Made by a program: the position numbers and the translations under genes. A DNA stretch of 64,000 nt from Myroides sp. NP-2 (lineage in GTDB: Bacteria; Bacteroidota; Bacteroidia; Flavobacteriales; Flavobacteriaceae), in the NCBI RefSeq assembly GCF_014145665.1, contig NZ_JACHTD010000001.1:62001-126000 (forward strand), written 5' to 3'. Below are positions 24,624-32,772 of the stretch, piece by piece. How positions within the stretch are numbered: position 1 is the stretch's first letter; the number at the start of each line of letters is the position of its first letter. The notes below the pieces were generated by a model. That model was not told the origin of the DNA. It saw only the letters and a program-made list of their open reading frames with translations, and searched no databases.

Positions 24624-25460
24624 TTGAATTTAAAACTACTCCTTTCCAAGTTTTTAGAATATGAGCTTTACGCCAGTAAATCATTGAGTATAACCATAGG
24701 TACGATTTTATTTATTGTTTTTACCTTGATGATTACGCGCTATGGATTGACGTTTTTGCGGAAAGCATTTATTAAAAACTCGCCACCAGATGTTGCGTTG
24801 CGCTTGCGCAGCGTTTTTAATTTTGTCAATTACTTTATCTATGTAATCATGTTCTTCTTTATACTGAACGTGGTTGGATTAAACATTAGCATGTTTTTGA
24901 CTACATCTGCGGCTTTGTTCGTGGGGTTGGGGTTTGCCTTACAAGATATTTTTCGCGATATCATCGCGGGGATTTATATTTTATTCGACAAAACACTGAA
25001 TATGGGGGATGTAATTGAGATTAATGGACAAGTGGCTCGTGTAAAGGCCATCCACTTGCGTTGTACGATTGTGGAAACGCGAAACCTCAAAGATATTGTG
25101 ATTCCCAACCGCAAATTAATTGATGATATTGTGTACAACTGGACGCATGAAGATCCTGTTATTCGTGCGCGAATTGACGTTGGAGTCTATATAGGTACCG
25201 ATGTTGAGTTGGTCAAAGCTGTTTTACTTTCCGCTGTAGAAGATAATACAGACGTATTGAAACACCCACATCCTATTGTATTTATCGATCAGTTTGGCGA
25301 TTCTTCTATTCGCTTTATTTTGTACTACTTTATTGAAAATGCCTTTGATAATGATCGCATATCGAGTGATATTCGCTTTGCCATCGACAAGAAGTTTAAG
25401 CTGAATAATATTGCCTTGCCTGTGCCTGTATTAAAAGTGGATCAAACTCCAGTAGTGTAA
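24624..25460 (+). CDS. Small-conductance mechanosensitive channel (MscS family)
   Basis: 278 residues. Three N-terminal helices are followed by the pore-lining TM3 (SMFLTTSAALFVGLGFALQDIFRDIIAGIYILFDKT) rich in Gly/Ala, then the MscS beta domain (NMGDVIEINGQVARVKAIHLRCTIVETRNLKDIVIPN) and the alpha/beta C-terminal domain. It releases solutes on hypo-osmotic shock. The start is a TTG at 24624; no in-frame ATG occurs before the first helix. Single-gene unit. Confidence 0.9.
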   Translation: MNLKLLLSKFLEYELYASKSLSITIGTILFIVFTLMITRYGLTFLRKAFIKNSPPDVALRLRSVFNFVNYFIYVIMFFFILNVVGLNISMFLTTSAALFVGLGFALQDIFRDIIAGIYILFDKTLNMGDVIEINGQVARVKAIHLRCTIVETRNLKDIVIPNRKLIDDIVYNWTHEDPVIRARIDVGVYIGTDVELVKAVLLSAVEDNTDVLKHPHPIVFIDQFGDSSIRFILYYFIENAFDNDRISSDIRFAIDKKFKLNNIALPVPVLKVDQTPVV

Positions 25461-25464
25461 TTAG

Positions 25465-25496
25465 TTGAAGGAGTTCATGTAAATTGCGTATTTTTG
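25465..25496 (+). promoter_or_regulatory. Promoter of the GH25 gene
   Basis: TTG (25465-25467), a 21-base spacer and TATTTTTG (25489-25496), consistent with the Bacteroidota consensus; the start codon is 16 bases downstream. Confidence 0.6.
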
Positions 25497-25512
25497 CTTT
25501 TTTACTATAAGT

Positions 25513-26412
25513 ATGGCTTCTACGAAATACGGAACTGGGAAAAATTCTCCAATTGCAGTGGTGAATAATAGGCAATCTGCGAAGAGAAAACCTACTCCTC
25601 GACGTCCAAAAAAGAAAAAAGGATCAACAACATTCACGCGGTTGAAGTGGATTTGTATTGTAGTCGTTCTGCTAGGAGCAGGAGTTTGGTTTGGTATTAC
25701 CTTTCAAGAGGGAATCAAGTATTTCTTTAGCGCTCAGCGCAAGGAAGCAGATGAAAAATCTTTTTTTGACTTTCGTACGGTAGAGGTATTACAACGTCAT
25801 TCCGATCGTATGATTGGGTTTGATGTATCCCATTATCAAGGAGTAATTGATTGGAAAGTGGTGGATTCTGTTGCGCAACATGCTCCGCTAGAATTTGTTT
25901 TTGTGCGCGCTACCATGGGCGATGATGGAAAAGATAAAGCCTTTGCACTAAATTGGAAAGGAGCACGTGCCAATCACTTTATTCGCGGCGCTTATCACTA
26001 TTATCGTCCAGATGAAAATTCAGGTAAACAGGCCGAGAATTTTATTGCTACCGTAAAGCTCTCTGAAGGCGATTTTCCTCCTGTATTAGATATCGAAGAT
26101 TTACCCAAACAACAATCCATGGAAAACTTGATCCTAGGACTCAAACGATGGATGGAAATTGTCGAGAAACACTATGGCGTTCGGCCAATTCTATATTCTG
26201 GAGAACACTACTATACAACGCATTTAAAGAAGTGGTTTCCCGATCATATTGTTTGGATTGCGAATTACAACTTTTTTGTTGAGGAAATTAAACCGGAATG
26301 GCATTTTTGGCAATTCACAGAAAAAGGTGTGGTAAAGGGGATCGATGGCAAGGTAGACCTAAATATTTACAACGGAACCAAATCGGATATCCGTCATATT
26401 CTCATCAAATAA
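25513..26412 (+). CDS. GH25 family lysozyme (muramidase), membrane-anchored
   Basis: 299 residues. The N-terminal about 45 residues are very basic (RRPKKKKG) and cytoplasmic, followed by one membrane helix (WICIVVVLLGAGVWFGITF). The catalytic domain starts at about residue 100, GFDVSHYQGVIDW, and includes VFVRATMG, GAYHYYRP, PPVLDIEDLP (catalytic acidic DxE) and WIANYNFF. GH25 enzymes cleave the N-acetylmuramyl-N-acetylglucosamine bond of peptidoglycan; here the enzyme would be tethered in the periplasm for wall remodelling. Convergent with the permease gene, 5 bases apart. Confidence 0.9.
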   Translation: MASTKYGTGKNSPIAVVNNRQSAKRKPTPRRPKKKKGSTTFTRLKWICIVVVLLGAGVWFGITFQEGIKYFFSAQRKEADEKSFFDFRTVEVLQRHSDRMIGFDVSHYQGVIDWKVVDSVAQHAPLEFVFVRATMGDDGKDKAFALNWKGARANHFIRGAYHYYRPDENSGKQAENFIATVKLSEGDFPPVLDIEDLPKQQSMENLILGLKRWMEIVEKHYGVRPILYSGEHYYTTHLKKWFPDHIVWIANYNFFVEEIKPEWHFWQFTEKGVVKGIDGKVDLNIYNGTKSDIRHILIK

Positions 26413-26417
26413 CTCTA

Positions 26418-27503
26418 TTATTTTCTCACGTCAAAAGCGTCTCGAATGGCATTGCCCAGTTGCGTAAAACACATGACGATACAGAACATTGCTAAGCCTG
26501 GTAACAGGGCTAGGTAAGCTTTACCTACTAAAATATAGTTGTAGTTTTCTTTGATCATGGCCCCCCAACTCGGTGTGGGCACTTGAGTTCCAATTCCCAA
26601 AAAGCTCAATCCACTTTCTACTAAGATAGCCGATGCAAAATTTGCTGCTGAGATTACAATGACAGGAGCCATGCAATTGGGTAATATATGATGGGTGACA
26701 ATTCTGTAATCGGAATACCCCAATGCTCTTGCGGCTGTTATGTATTGTTGCTGTTTGACGCTAATTACTTGGCCACGAACAACACGGGCAACTTCTACCC
26801 ACATCGTCAGTCCAACAGCGAGGAAAACTTGCCAAAATCCTTTTCCTAAAGCCAAGGTGATAGCAATCACCAGGAGCAGCGTAGGGATAGACCAGAAAAT
26901 GTTGATCACCCACAAGATAAAAGCGTCTATTTTACCCCCGTAATAGCCTGCAATAGCGCCTAAGCTTATCCCAATAAGCAAAGAGATGGAAACGGCTATA
27001 AATCCGATGGAAATTGATACGCGAGACCCTAAAACCAAGCGACTCAAATAATCTCTTCCCTGGCTGTCTGTACCTAGCCAATGCGTTTTTTGCTGGATCA
27101 ACTGAGTTTGTTCTTGCGAACTAAATGCATGGAGTGCTAGCTTTTTTTCTTGTGCAGCGTCTTTTAATTCGGTATACGGAGTGTAAAACAAGGTGTCAGA
27201 CGTAAATCGATAAGCGCTCAACGGAATCTGTTCAGCGGTTTGTTTTCGACCAAACCAGTATTCCGAAAATGTCGTTTTAGCCGTGTTGGGAAAAACTAAT
27301 ACAGGCGTACTGAAACCGGGTTGTTTTGACCGAATAGCTAAATCCCCCGCATTGGCGTGTTGCGATTGATCCGGAATGATAAAATAAGCAAATACACTGA
27401 GTAGTATAAAGAAGATGATCATCCAAAAACACAAAACGCCCCGAAAATCTTTTTTGAATTTTCGGAGCGCAATATGGGTGTTGCTATTCTTATTTCTAGC
27501 CAT
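26418..27503 (-). CDS. ABC transporter permease, OppC/DppC type
   Basis: 361 residues. After a first helix (VLCFWMIIFFILLSVFAYFII) comes an unusually long periplasmic segment of about 110 residues. The signature THWLGTDSQGRDYLSRLVLGSRVSISIGF follows, then four helices and the EAA loop ARALGYSDYRIVTHHILPN. This is a dipeptide/oligopeptide/nickel-type permease subunit. It would need an OppB-type partner and two ATPases, none of which are in the window. It ends 5 bases from the convergent GH25 gene and lies 12 bases downstream of the tail-specific protease gene, so it is probably co-transcribed with that. Confidence 0.87.
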   Translation of the reverse strand: MARNKNSNTHIALRKFKKDFRGVLCFWMIIFFILLSVFAYFIIPDQSQHANAGDLAIRSKQPGFSTPVLVFPNTAKTTFSEYWFGRKQTAEQIPLSAYRFTSDTLFYTPYTELKDAAQEKKLALHAFSSQEQTQLIQQKTHWLGTDSQGRDYLSRLVLGSRVSISIGFIAVSISLLIGISLGAIAGYYGGKIDAFILWVINIFWSIPTLLLVIAITLALGKGFWQVFLAVGLTMWVEVARVVRGQVISVKQQQYITAARALGYSDYRIVTHHILPNCMAPVIVISAANFASAILVESGLSFLGIGTQVPTPSWGAMIKENYNYILVGKAYLALLPGLAMFCIVMCFTQLGNAIRDAFDVRK

Positions 27504-27515
27504 TAAACTAGCTGA

Positions 27516-29723
27516 TTATAGTTTTTTATCAGAAAATTTTTTCGTATTCGTCGGCACTTTAGTTAGCTGTTGAATGTCTTTTAGAATGCGTATTCCTTCC
27601 TCAACATAAACATCGCTGTTTAAAGATTCATGCCATCTGTCTCTTTTTTGCTCTAAAATTGTATCGGTTTTTATGCGCTCAATTTCACTAGGCAAAGAGG
27701 TAAAGGTCAACTTGTTGTTGTATTTCGAAATGGCTTTAAATTTCTTTACTTTGGCGTCAACCTCTTTTTGTTTTTCTTCGTATTGTTTTAAGTTCAACGA
27801 AATTGATTTTTCATCTTTTCTCTCGTTGATCCACTGTGCATTTTCATCAATTAATTTGAATTGCTCATTTGCTGCAATTCTAGACTTACTTTTGTTGATT
27901 ACAGAAGTGAAGTCATTGTTGTATGGCGTGTAATTAGCGCGATCAATCTTATCCCACGGCATAGCGTTGTCCATGTCGCGTTCTCCCATGTCAATGTAGG
28001 AATAGCGATCTGGTAAGATGATATCACTTAAAACTCCTTCGCGCTGCGTTGATCCTCCATTGATTCTGTAGAACTTCTGTAGGGTAATTTTCAACGCACC
28101 TAAATCGCCATACGGTTGTTTTTTCAACAATTCATTTAGGTCAACTAAGTTTTGAACCGTTCCTTTTCCGTAAGTGTGTTTACTACCTATAATCAATCCG
28201 CGCTTGTAATCTTGAATTGCCGCAGCGAAAATCTCAGATGCAGAAGCAGAGAAGTTGTTGACTAAGACAACAAGAGGTCCATCCCATACAATCGGCGTTC
28301 CTTTGTCATCCAAAACTTGTTGCTTTCCTCTCGATGATTTTACTTGGACAACAGGACCTTCTTTAGAGAATAACCCAAGCATATCCACTACCGTTTGAAG
28401 GGATCCACCACCGTTATTTCTCAAGTCCATGATAATGCCGCTCACATTTTGTTTCTTGAGTTCAATAATTTCCTTTTGAACATCCGTAAAGGCGTTGCGG
28501 TTGTCTTTATTTTCAAAGTTGATGTAGAATTTTGGCAATTGGATAATTCCAAAGCGGTTTTCTCCATCCTCAATAACACTCGATTTGGCAAAAGTTTCTT
28601 CAAATTCAATCACCTCACGGGTGATAGCAACTGTTTTAATAGTTCCCTCAATCTTCTTGATGGTCAAATAAACCGTTGTTCCCTTTTTACCTTTGATTAG
28701 TTTAACTACATTGTCAAGGCGTACACCCACAACATCAACAGGTTCTTCCTCTTTGCTTTGGGCAACTTTTAAGATCACATCACCTACTTCGATTTCTCTT
28801 CCTCTTGAAGCTGGTCCACCTGGTACTAATTCTGCAATTTCAACTCCTTCCGTTTTCTTTCTCAAGACAGCACCAATCCCTTCGATGCTTCCACTCATAC
28901 TAGCGTCAAATTTCTCTTTGTTCTCTGGAGCATAGTAAAAAGAGTGTGGGTCAAAGCGTTCTACAATAGAATTTAAGTACACAGTAAACCAATCTTTGCG
29001 CTCTAAGTCCGTTACAACATCATAGTATTCGTCATAGGATTTTTTCGTTGTCTCACGAGCTTCTTTTTCTAATTGCTCGAACGATTTGATTTCTTTGGGT
29101 TTCTCCTCTTTTTTAGCTGGCTTTGCTTTTGCAATGGTATTTCCATACTCATCTGTTTCTTCCTCCTCTTCTTCTACCACATCTTTGCCCTCTTGGATCT
29201 TAATATTGTCCATAAGCGTTGATAAAGTATTCAATTTCATTTGCTTTCTCCAGCGATCTTTTAATTCTTCAGGCGTTTTAGCAAAGGGCATATTGTCGTA
29301 ATCCGCATCAAAAGTTTCCATTTGCGTATAGTCAAAAGGAGCCTCTAAAACCTCGCTATAGATTGATTTTGTTTCATTCATTCGCTGGGTGATACGCTCA
29401 TAGGTTAGATCAAAAAAAGATAGATCTTTTAATTGAATCATATCGTCAATTAAAAGTTCGTATTTGCTAAATTCATCGATGTCCGACTGAAGAAAATAAC
29501 GCTTCATCGGATCGAGAGCTTTGATATATTCGCTATATACCTGCTGAGAAAATTTATCGTCTAACTTGGGTGGATCATAATGGGTACGCTCCATTAGATA
29601 GGTGACTAATTCTAGCAAGAGTTGGTCTTTCTCTGGATCCTGCGTTTCCTTTTTAGATCTAAAACTCCATAAAGCTGCAGAAACTGCAAGTAGAAGTATA
29701 ATGACCTTATAATTTCTTTTCAT
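27516..29723 (-). CDS. prc: Tail-specific (carboxy-terminal processing) protease, Prc/Tsp family S41
   Basis: About 735 residues. An N-terminal membrane anchor or signal (NYKVIILLLAVSAALWSF) precedes a long helical region, a PDZ domain (SIEGIGAVLRKKTEGVEIAELVPGG, GDVILKV) at about residues 275-350 and the S41 protease core. The catalytic Ser lies in NNFSASASEIFAAAIQD and the Lys in KHTYGKGTVQ; a C-terminal DUF3340-like region follows. The periplasmic enzyme degrades proteins with nonpolar C-termini. An acidic stretch (EEEEEETDEYG) and a Lys/Glu-rich stretch are inserted before the PDZ domain. The start at 29723 (MKRNYK) is preferred over 29744, though either is possible. Confidence 0.92.
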   Translation of the reverse strand: MKRNYKVIILLLAVSAALWSFRSKKETQDPEKDQLLLELVTYLMERTHYDPPKLDDKFSQQVYSEYIKALDPMKRYFLQSDIDEFSKYELLIDDMIQLKDLSFFDLTYERITQRMNETKSIYSEVLEAPFDYTQMETFDADYDNMPFAKTPEELKDRWRKQMKLNTLSTLMDNIKIQEGKDVVEEEEEETDEYGNTIAKAKPAKKEEKPKEIKSFEQLEKEARETTKKSYDEYYDVVTDLERKDWFTVYLNSIVERFDPHSFYYAPENKEKFDASMSGSIEGIGAVLRKKTEGVEIAELVPGGPASRGREIEVGDVILKVAQSKEEEPVDVVGVRLDNVVKLIKGKKGTTVYLTIKKIEGTIKTVAITREVIEFEETFAKSSVIEDGENRFGIIQLPKFYINFENKDNRNAFTDVQKEIIELKKQNVSGIIMDLRNNGGGSLQTVVDMLGLFSKEGPVVQVKSSRGKQQVLDDKGTPIVWDGPLVVLVNNFSASASEIFAAAIQDYKRGLIIGSKHTYGKGTVQNLVDLNELLKKQPYGDLGALKITLQKFYRINGGSTQREGVLSDIILPDRYSYIDMGERDMDNAMPWDKIDRANYTPYNNDFTSVINKSKSRIAANEQFKLIDENAQWINERKDEKSISLNLKQYEEKQKEVDAKVKKFKAISKYNNKLTFTSLPSEIERIKTDTILEQKRDRWHESLNSDVYVEEGIRILKDIQQLTKVPTNTKKFSDKKL

Positions 29724-29924
29724 AAATGCCCCAATAGTATTCATTAAATAGTTTTAAACTAAAGTAGTTAAAAAAGTAGAGTAATTAAGATGTAAGTCGA
29801 TAATTATTTGTTAAATCACAAAATAAGATAGCTAGTCGCTGTAATTGACTGTTTATAAAGTCTGAAATAACAAAAGGGATTACATAATAATTCTTACTTT
29901 TACGAAAGTAATTAAAAATTTGAG

Positions 29925-30698
29925 ATGATGCAAAAACCATTAATACTTGTTACGAATGACGATGGTATTACGGCTCCAGGAATCCGTGCTTTAATTGAAG
30001 TAATGAAAGAAATAGGCGATGTGGTTGTGGTCGCTCCTGACAGTGCGCAATCTGGAATGGGGCACGCAGTTACGATTAACAGTACACTCACACTCGAACG
30101 CGTCCATATTGATCCTGAGTTAGAACACGAATACGCTTGTTCAGGTACACCGGTTGACTGTGTAAAAATTGCTTTGGGTCAAATACTTGAACGCAAACCT
30201 GACCTTTGTGTATCGGGAATTAATCACGGATCGAATTCATCTATTAATGTGATCTATTCCGGAACCATGAGTGCAGCTTTAGAAGCGGGTATGAGTGGTA
30301 TTCCGGCCATTGGATTTTCACTACAAGACTTTAGCTGGAATGCAGACTTTGATCAAATTCGCTCCTTTGTAAAAAAAATTACCTTGCAAGCTCTTGAAAA
30401 GGGGATTCCAAAAGAAGTGGTGTTGAATGTCAATTTTCCTAAACTTCCAAGCGAAGACATACAAGGCGTTAAAGTGTGTAGACAAGCTAAGGCTGTTTGG
30501 ATCGAGGATTTTGATAAGAGAACAAGCCCTAATGGGAAGGAATACTATTGGTTGAAAGGAGAATTTGTCAATCAAGATAAAGGAGAAGACACCGATGAGT
30601 GGGCGTTGAGAAATGGTTTTATTTCGATTGTCCCAGTTCATTTTGACTTAACCGCACACCATGCTATCAATAGAATTAACAATTGGGAATTAGTATAG
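29925..30698 (+). CDS. surE: 5'/3'-nucleotidase SurE
   Basis: 257 residues with the SurE fingerprint: ILVTNDDGITAPGI (two metal-binding Asp), VVVAPDSAQSGMGHAVT, SGTPVDCVKIAL and DLCVSGINHGSN. It is a metal-dependent nucleoside monophosphate phosphatase in the cytoplasm. First gene of a tight run: its stop TAG is directly followed by the next ATG. A close-to-consensus TACTTTTA lies about 30 bases before the start. Length matches family. Confidence 0.95.
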   Translation: MMQKPLILVTNDDGITAPGIRALIEVMKEIGDVVVVAPDSAQSGMGHAVTINSTLTLERVHIDPELEHEYACSGTPVDCVKIALGQILERKPDLCVSGINHGSNSSINVIYSGTMSAALEAGMSGIPAIGFSLQDFSWNADFDQIRSFVKKITLQALEKGIPKEVVLNVNFPKLPSEDIQGVKVCRQAKAVWIEDFDKRTSPNGKEYYWLKGEFVNQDKGEDTDEWALRNGFISIVPVHFDLTAHHAINRINNWELV

Positions 30699-30977
30699 AT
30701 GAGAAAGAGGATTATAGATATGTTACTGGGGTTCTTAATCGGTTCGATTTTAACCGTTATAGGAGCGGAGCTTTATTTGCGTTTTTTTACCAATTATGAT
30801 TTATTTGTCAACTTCGATTTAATCCGCAAAGCAGGGCTGTTAGGCAGAATTGTTGCTATCGGGAGTTTATTGAATTTGGGAATATTCACTTTTTTCATCA
30901 ACCGCAGAGAAGATTATAAAGCTAGAGGCTGTATTTTCGCCGTTATTATTATTACATTAATTACCCAGTTGTTGTAG
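30699..30977 (+). CDS. Small membrane protein between surE and lpxB
   Basis: 92 residues and probably three membrane helices (MLLGFLIGSILTVIGAELYLRFF; LLGRIVAIGSLLNLGIFTFFI; FAVIIITLITQLL). It starts immediately after the surE stop and its stop immediately precedes the lpxB ATG, so all three are co-translated. This small protein is a regular companion of lpxB in Flavobacteria as I recall, but its function is unknown. A role in envelope or lipid A biogenesis is suggested by position only. Confidence 0.75.
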   Translation: MRKRIIDMLLGFLIGSILTVIGAELYLRFFTNYDLFVNFDLIRKAGLLGRIVAIGSLLNLGIFTFFINRREDYKARGCIFAVIIITLITQLL

Positions 30978-32090
30978 ATGAAGTACTATATTATAGCAGG
31001 AGAAGCGTCAGGTGATTTACACGGCGCCAATTTAATGAAATCCATTTTTGCCAAAGATCCTCAAGCAGAAGTTCGCTTTTGGGGCGGTGATTTGATGCAA
31101 AAAGTAGGAGGAACCTTGGTTAAACACTACAAAGATCTTGCCTTTATGGGGTTTGTTGAAGTGGTTCAAAATCTTCGCACCATATTGAAAAATATTGCGT
31201 TGTGTAAAAAAGATATTACTGCTTTTGCTCCAGATGTTTTGATCTTTATTGATTATCCTGGTTTTAATATGCGCATTGCACAATGGGCCAAACAACATCA
31301 AATTCCCACACATTATTATATCTCTCCTCAAATCTGGGCGTGGAAAGAAAACCGCATCAAAGCCATTAAGCGAGATGTGGATTTTATGTATGTGATTCTG
31401 CCTTTTGAAAAAGATTTTTACGAGAAAAAACACAAGTATCCCGTGACCTTTGTTGGGCATCCCTTAATTGATGAAATTGAGGAATTCCGCAGTAGGGAAA
31501 AAGTAGATTTTCGACAAAAATATCACTTGGATGACCGGCCTATTATTGCCTTACTACCAGGTAGTAGAAAACAAGAAATTAAACGCCTGTTAGGTGAAAT
31601 GCTTTCGGTAGTACAGAATCACCCCGAATATCAATTTGTTATCGCAGGAGCTCCAGGACAAGAACCGGAGTTTTATGAACAATTCCTGAAAGGACAAAAT
31701 ATTTCCTTTATTACTAATGATACCTATGCGCTATTAGATGTGGCATATGCTGCACTTGTAACTTCGGGAACAGCTACATTGGAAACGGCTTTGTTTAAAG
31801 TGCCTCAGGTAGTACTGTATAAAGGAAATACTATCTCATACGAAATTGCCAAGCGAATTATTACCTTAAAATACATCTCTTTGGTTAATTTAATCATGGA
31901 TGAAGAAGTCGTAGTCGAATTGATTCAACACGACTGTAATGCGAAAAGAATCGCATTAGAGTTCGAAAAAATTGTCAAAAGTGAAAAAAGAGATAAAATT
32001 TTATTGGATTATGAGAAATTAATTCATAATTTAGGCGGGCGAGGGGCTAGTGATTTAGCCGCCGAAGCGATTATTAAAAATTCTAATTGA
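30978..32090 (+). CDS. lpxB: Lipid-A-disaccharide synthase LpxB
   Basis: 370 residues (family about 380). Typical segments: YYIIAGEASGDLHGANLM at the start, FIDYPGFNMRIAQWAK, YYISPQIWAWKENRIKAIK, FVGHPLIDE, IALLPGSRKQEIKRL and TSGTATLETALFKVPQVVLYK. LpxB condenses UDP-2,3-diacylglucosamine with lipid X to form the lipid A disaccharide at the inner membrane face. Directly coupled to the upstream membrane protein. Confidence 0.96.
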   Translation: MKYYIIAGEASGDLHGANLMKSIFAKDPQAEVRFWGGDLMQKVGGTLVKHYKDLAFMGFVEVVQNLRTILKNIALCKKDITAFAPDVLIFIDYPGFNMRIAQWAKQHQIPTHYYISPQIWAWKENRIKAIKRDVDFMYVILPFEKDFYEKKHKYPVTFVGHPLIDEIEEFRSREKVDFRQKYHLDDRPIIALLPGSRKQEIKRLLGEMLSVVQNHPEYQFVIAGAPGQEPEFYEQFLKGQNISFITNDTYALLDVAYAALVTSGTATLETALFKVPQVVLYKGNTISYEIAKRIITLKYISLVNLIMDEEVVVELIQHDCNAKRIALEFEKIVKSEKRDKILLDYEKLIHNLGGRGASDLAAEAIIKNSN

Positions 32091-32118
32091 AAATCTACTA
32101 TGTAAAAACCCATTTGCT

Positions 32119-32724
32119 ATGAAAAATAAAACAGTATTTTCCTCAATTTTATTAGGTCTGAGCGTTGTCTGCTCAAGTTATACACATGCCGCAACAACGA
32201 ATAAAGAAAACCCCGGTAAAAAGAAAGAAACACTAGTTTTAAAAGAGAGCAAAAAGGAAGATGAAGAGATTCGAAATCAATTAGAATCCCTTTTAGAAGA
32301 AATGAGTACAACAAAAAGTGTTGATTCAAATTTGTCCGATATGGTGTTGAGCACAGCTTTTGACTTTGAAGGAGTGCGTTATCGCTTTGGAGGAACAACC
32401 CGAAGTGGGCTAGATTGTTCTGGACTTGTTGTCAATGCTTTTAACGATACGTCAGTGAACTTGCCACGAAACTCTAGCGCTATGGCTAAAGTAGGGGATA
32501 AAGTTTCAAAAAACGAAGCCCAAAAAGGAGATTTGATCTTCTTTAGAACGGGACGAGGACCTAGAATAAGCCATGTTGGAATTATCACTGAAGTCATAGA
32601 TGACGAGATTAAATTTATACATTCTTCAACAAGTAAAGGCGTAATCGTTTCTTCAACAAATGAAGATTACTACAAAAGAAGATTTGTTCAAATAAACCGA
32701 GTTTTGATGGATCAAGATATCTAA
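32119..32724 (+). CDS. NlpC/P60 (C40) family cell-wall peptidase
   Basis: 201 residues with a signal peptide (VFSSILLGLSVVCSSYTHA). A charged linker (KKKETLVLKESKKEDEEIRNQLESLLEEM) precedes the C40 domain from about residue 75: YRFGGTTRSGLDCSGLVVNAF (catalytic Cys), KGDLIFF, and ISHVGIITEV (catalytic His), with a third polar residue in FIHSSTS. It cleaves peptidoglycan stem peptides in the periplasm. It lies 28 bases after lpxB, probably the same transcript. Confidence 0.92.
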   Translation: MKNKTVFSSILLGLSVVCSSYTHAATTNKENPGKKKETLVLKESKKEDEEIRNQLESLLEEMSTTKSVDSNLSDMVLSTAFDFEGVRYRFGGTTRSGLDCSGLVVNAFNDTSVNLPRNSSAMAKVGDKVSKNEAQKGDLIFFRTGRGPRISHVGIITEVIDDEIKFIHSSTSKGVIVSSTNEDYYKRRFVQINRVLMDQDI

Positions 32725-32772
32725 ATCAAAGCTTTTAACTTATAGTGGAGAGAATTTTGATGTACTCAGTTT

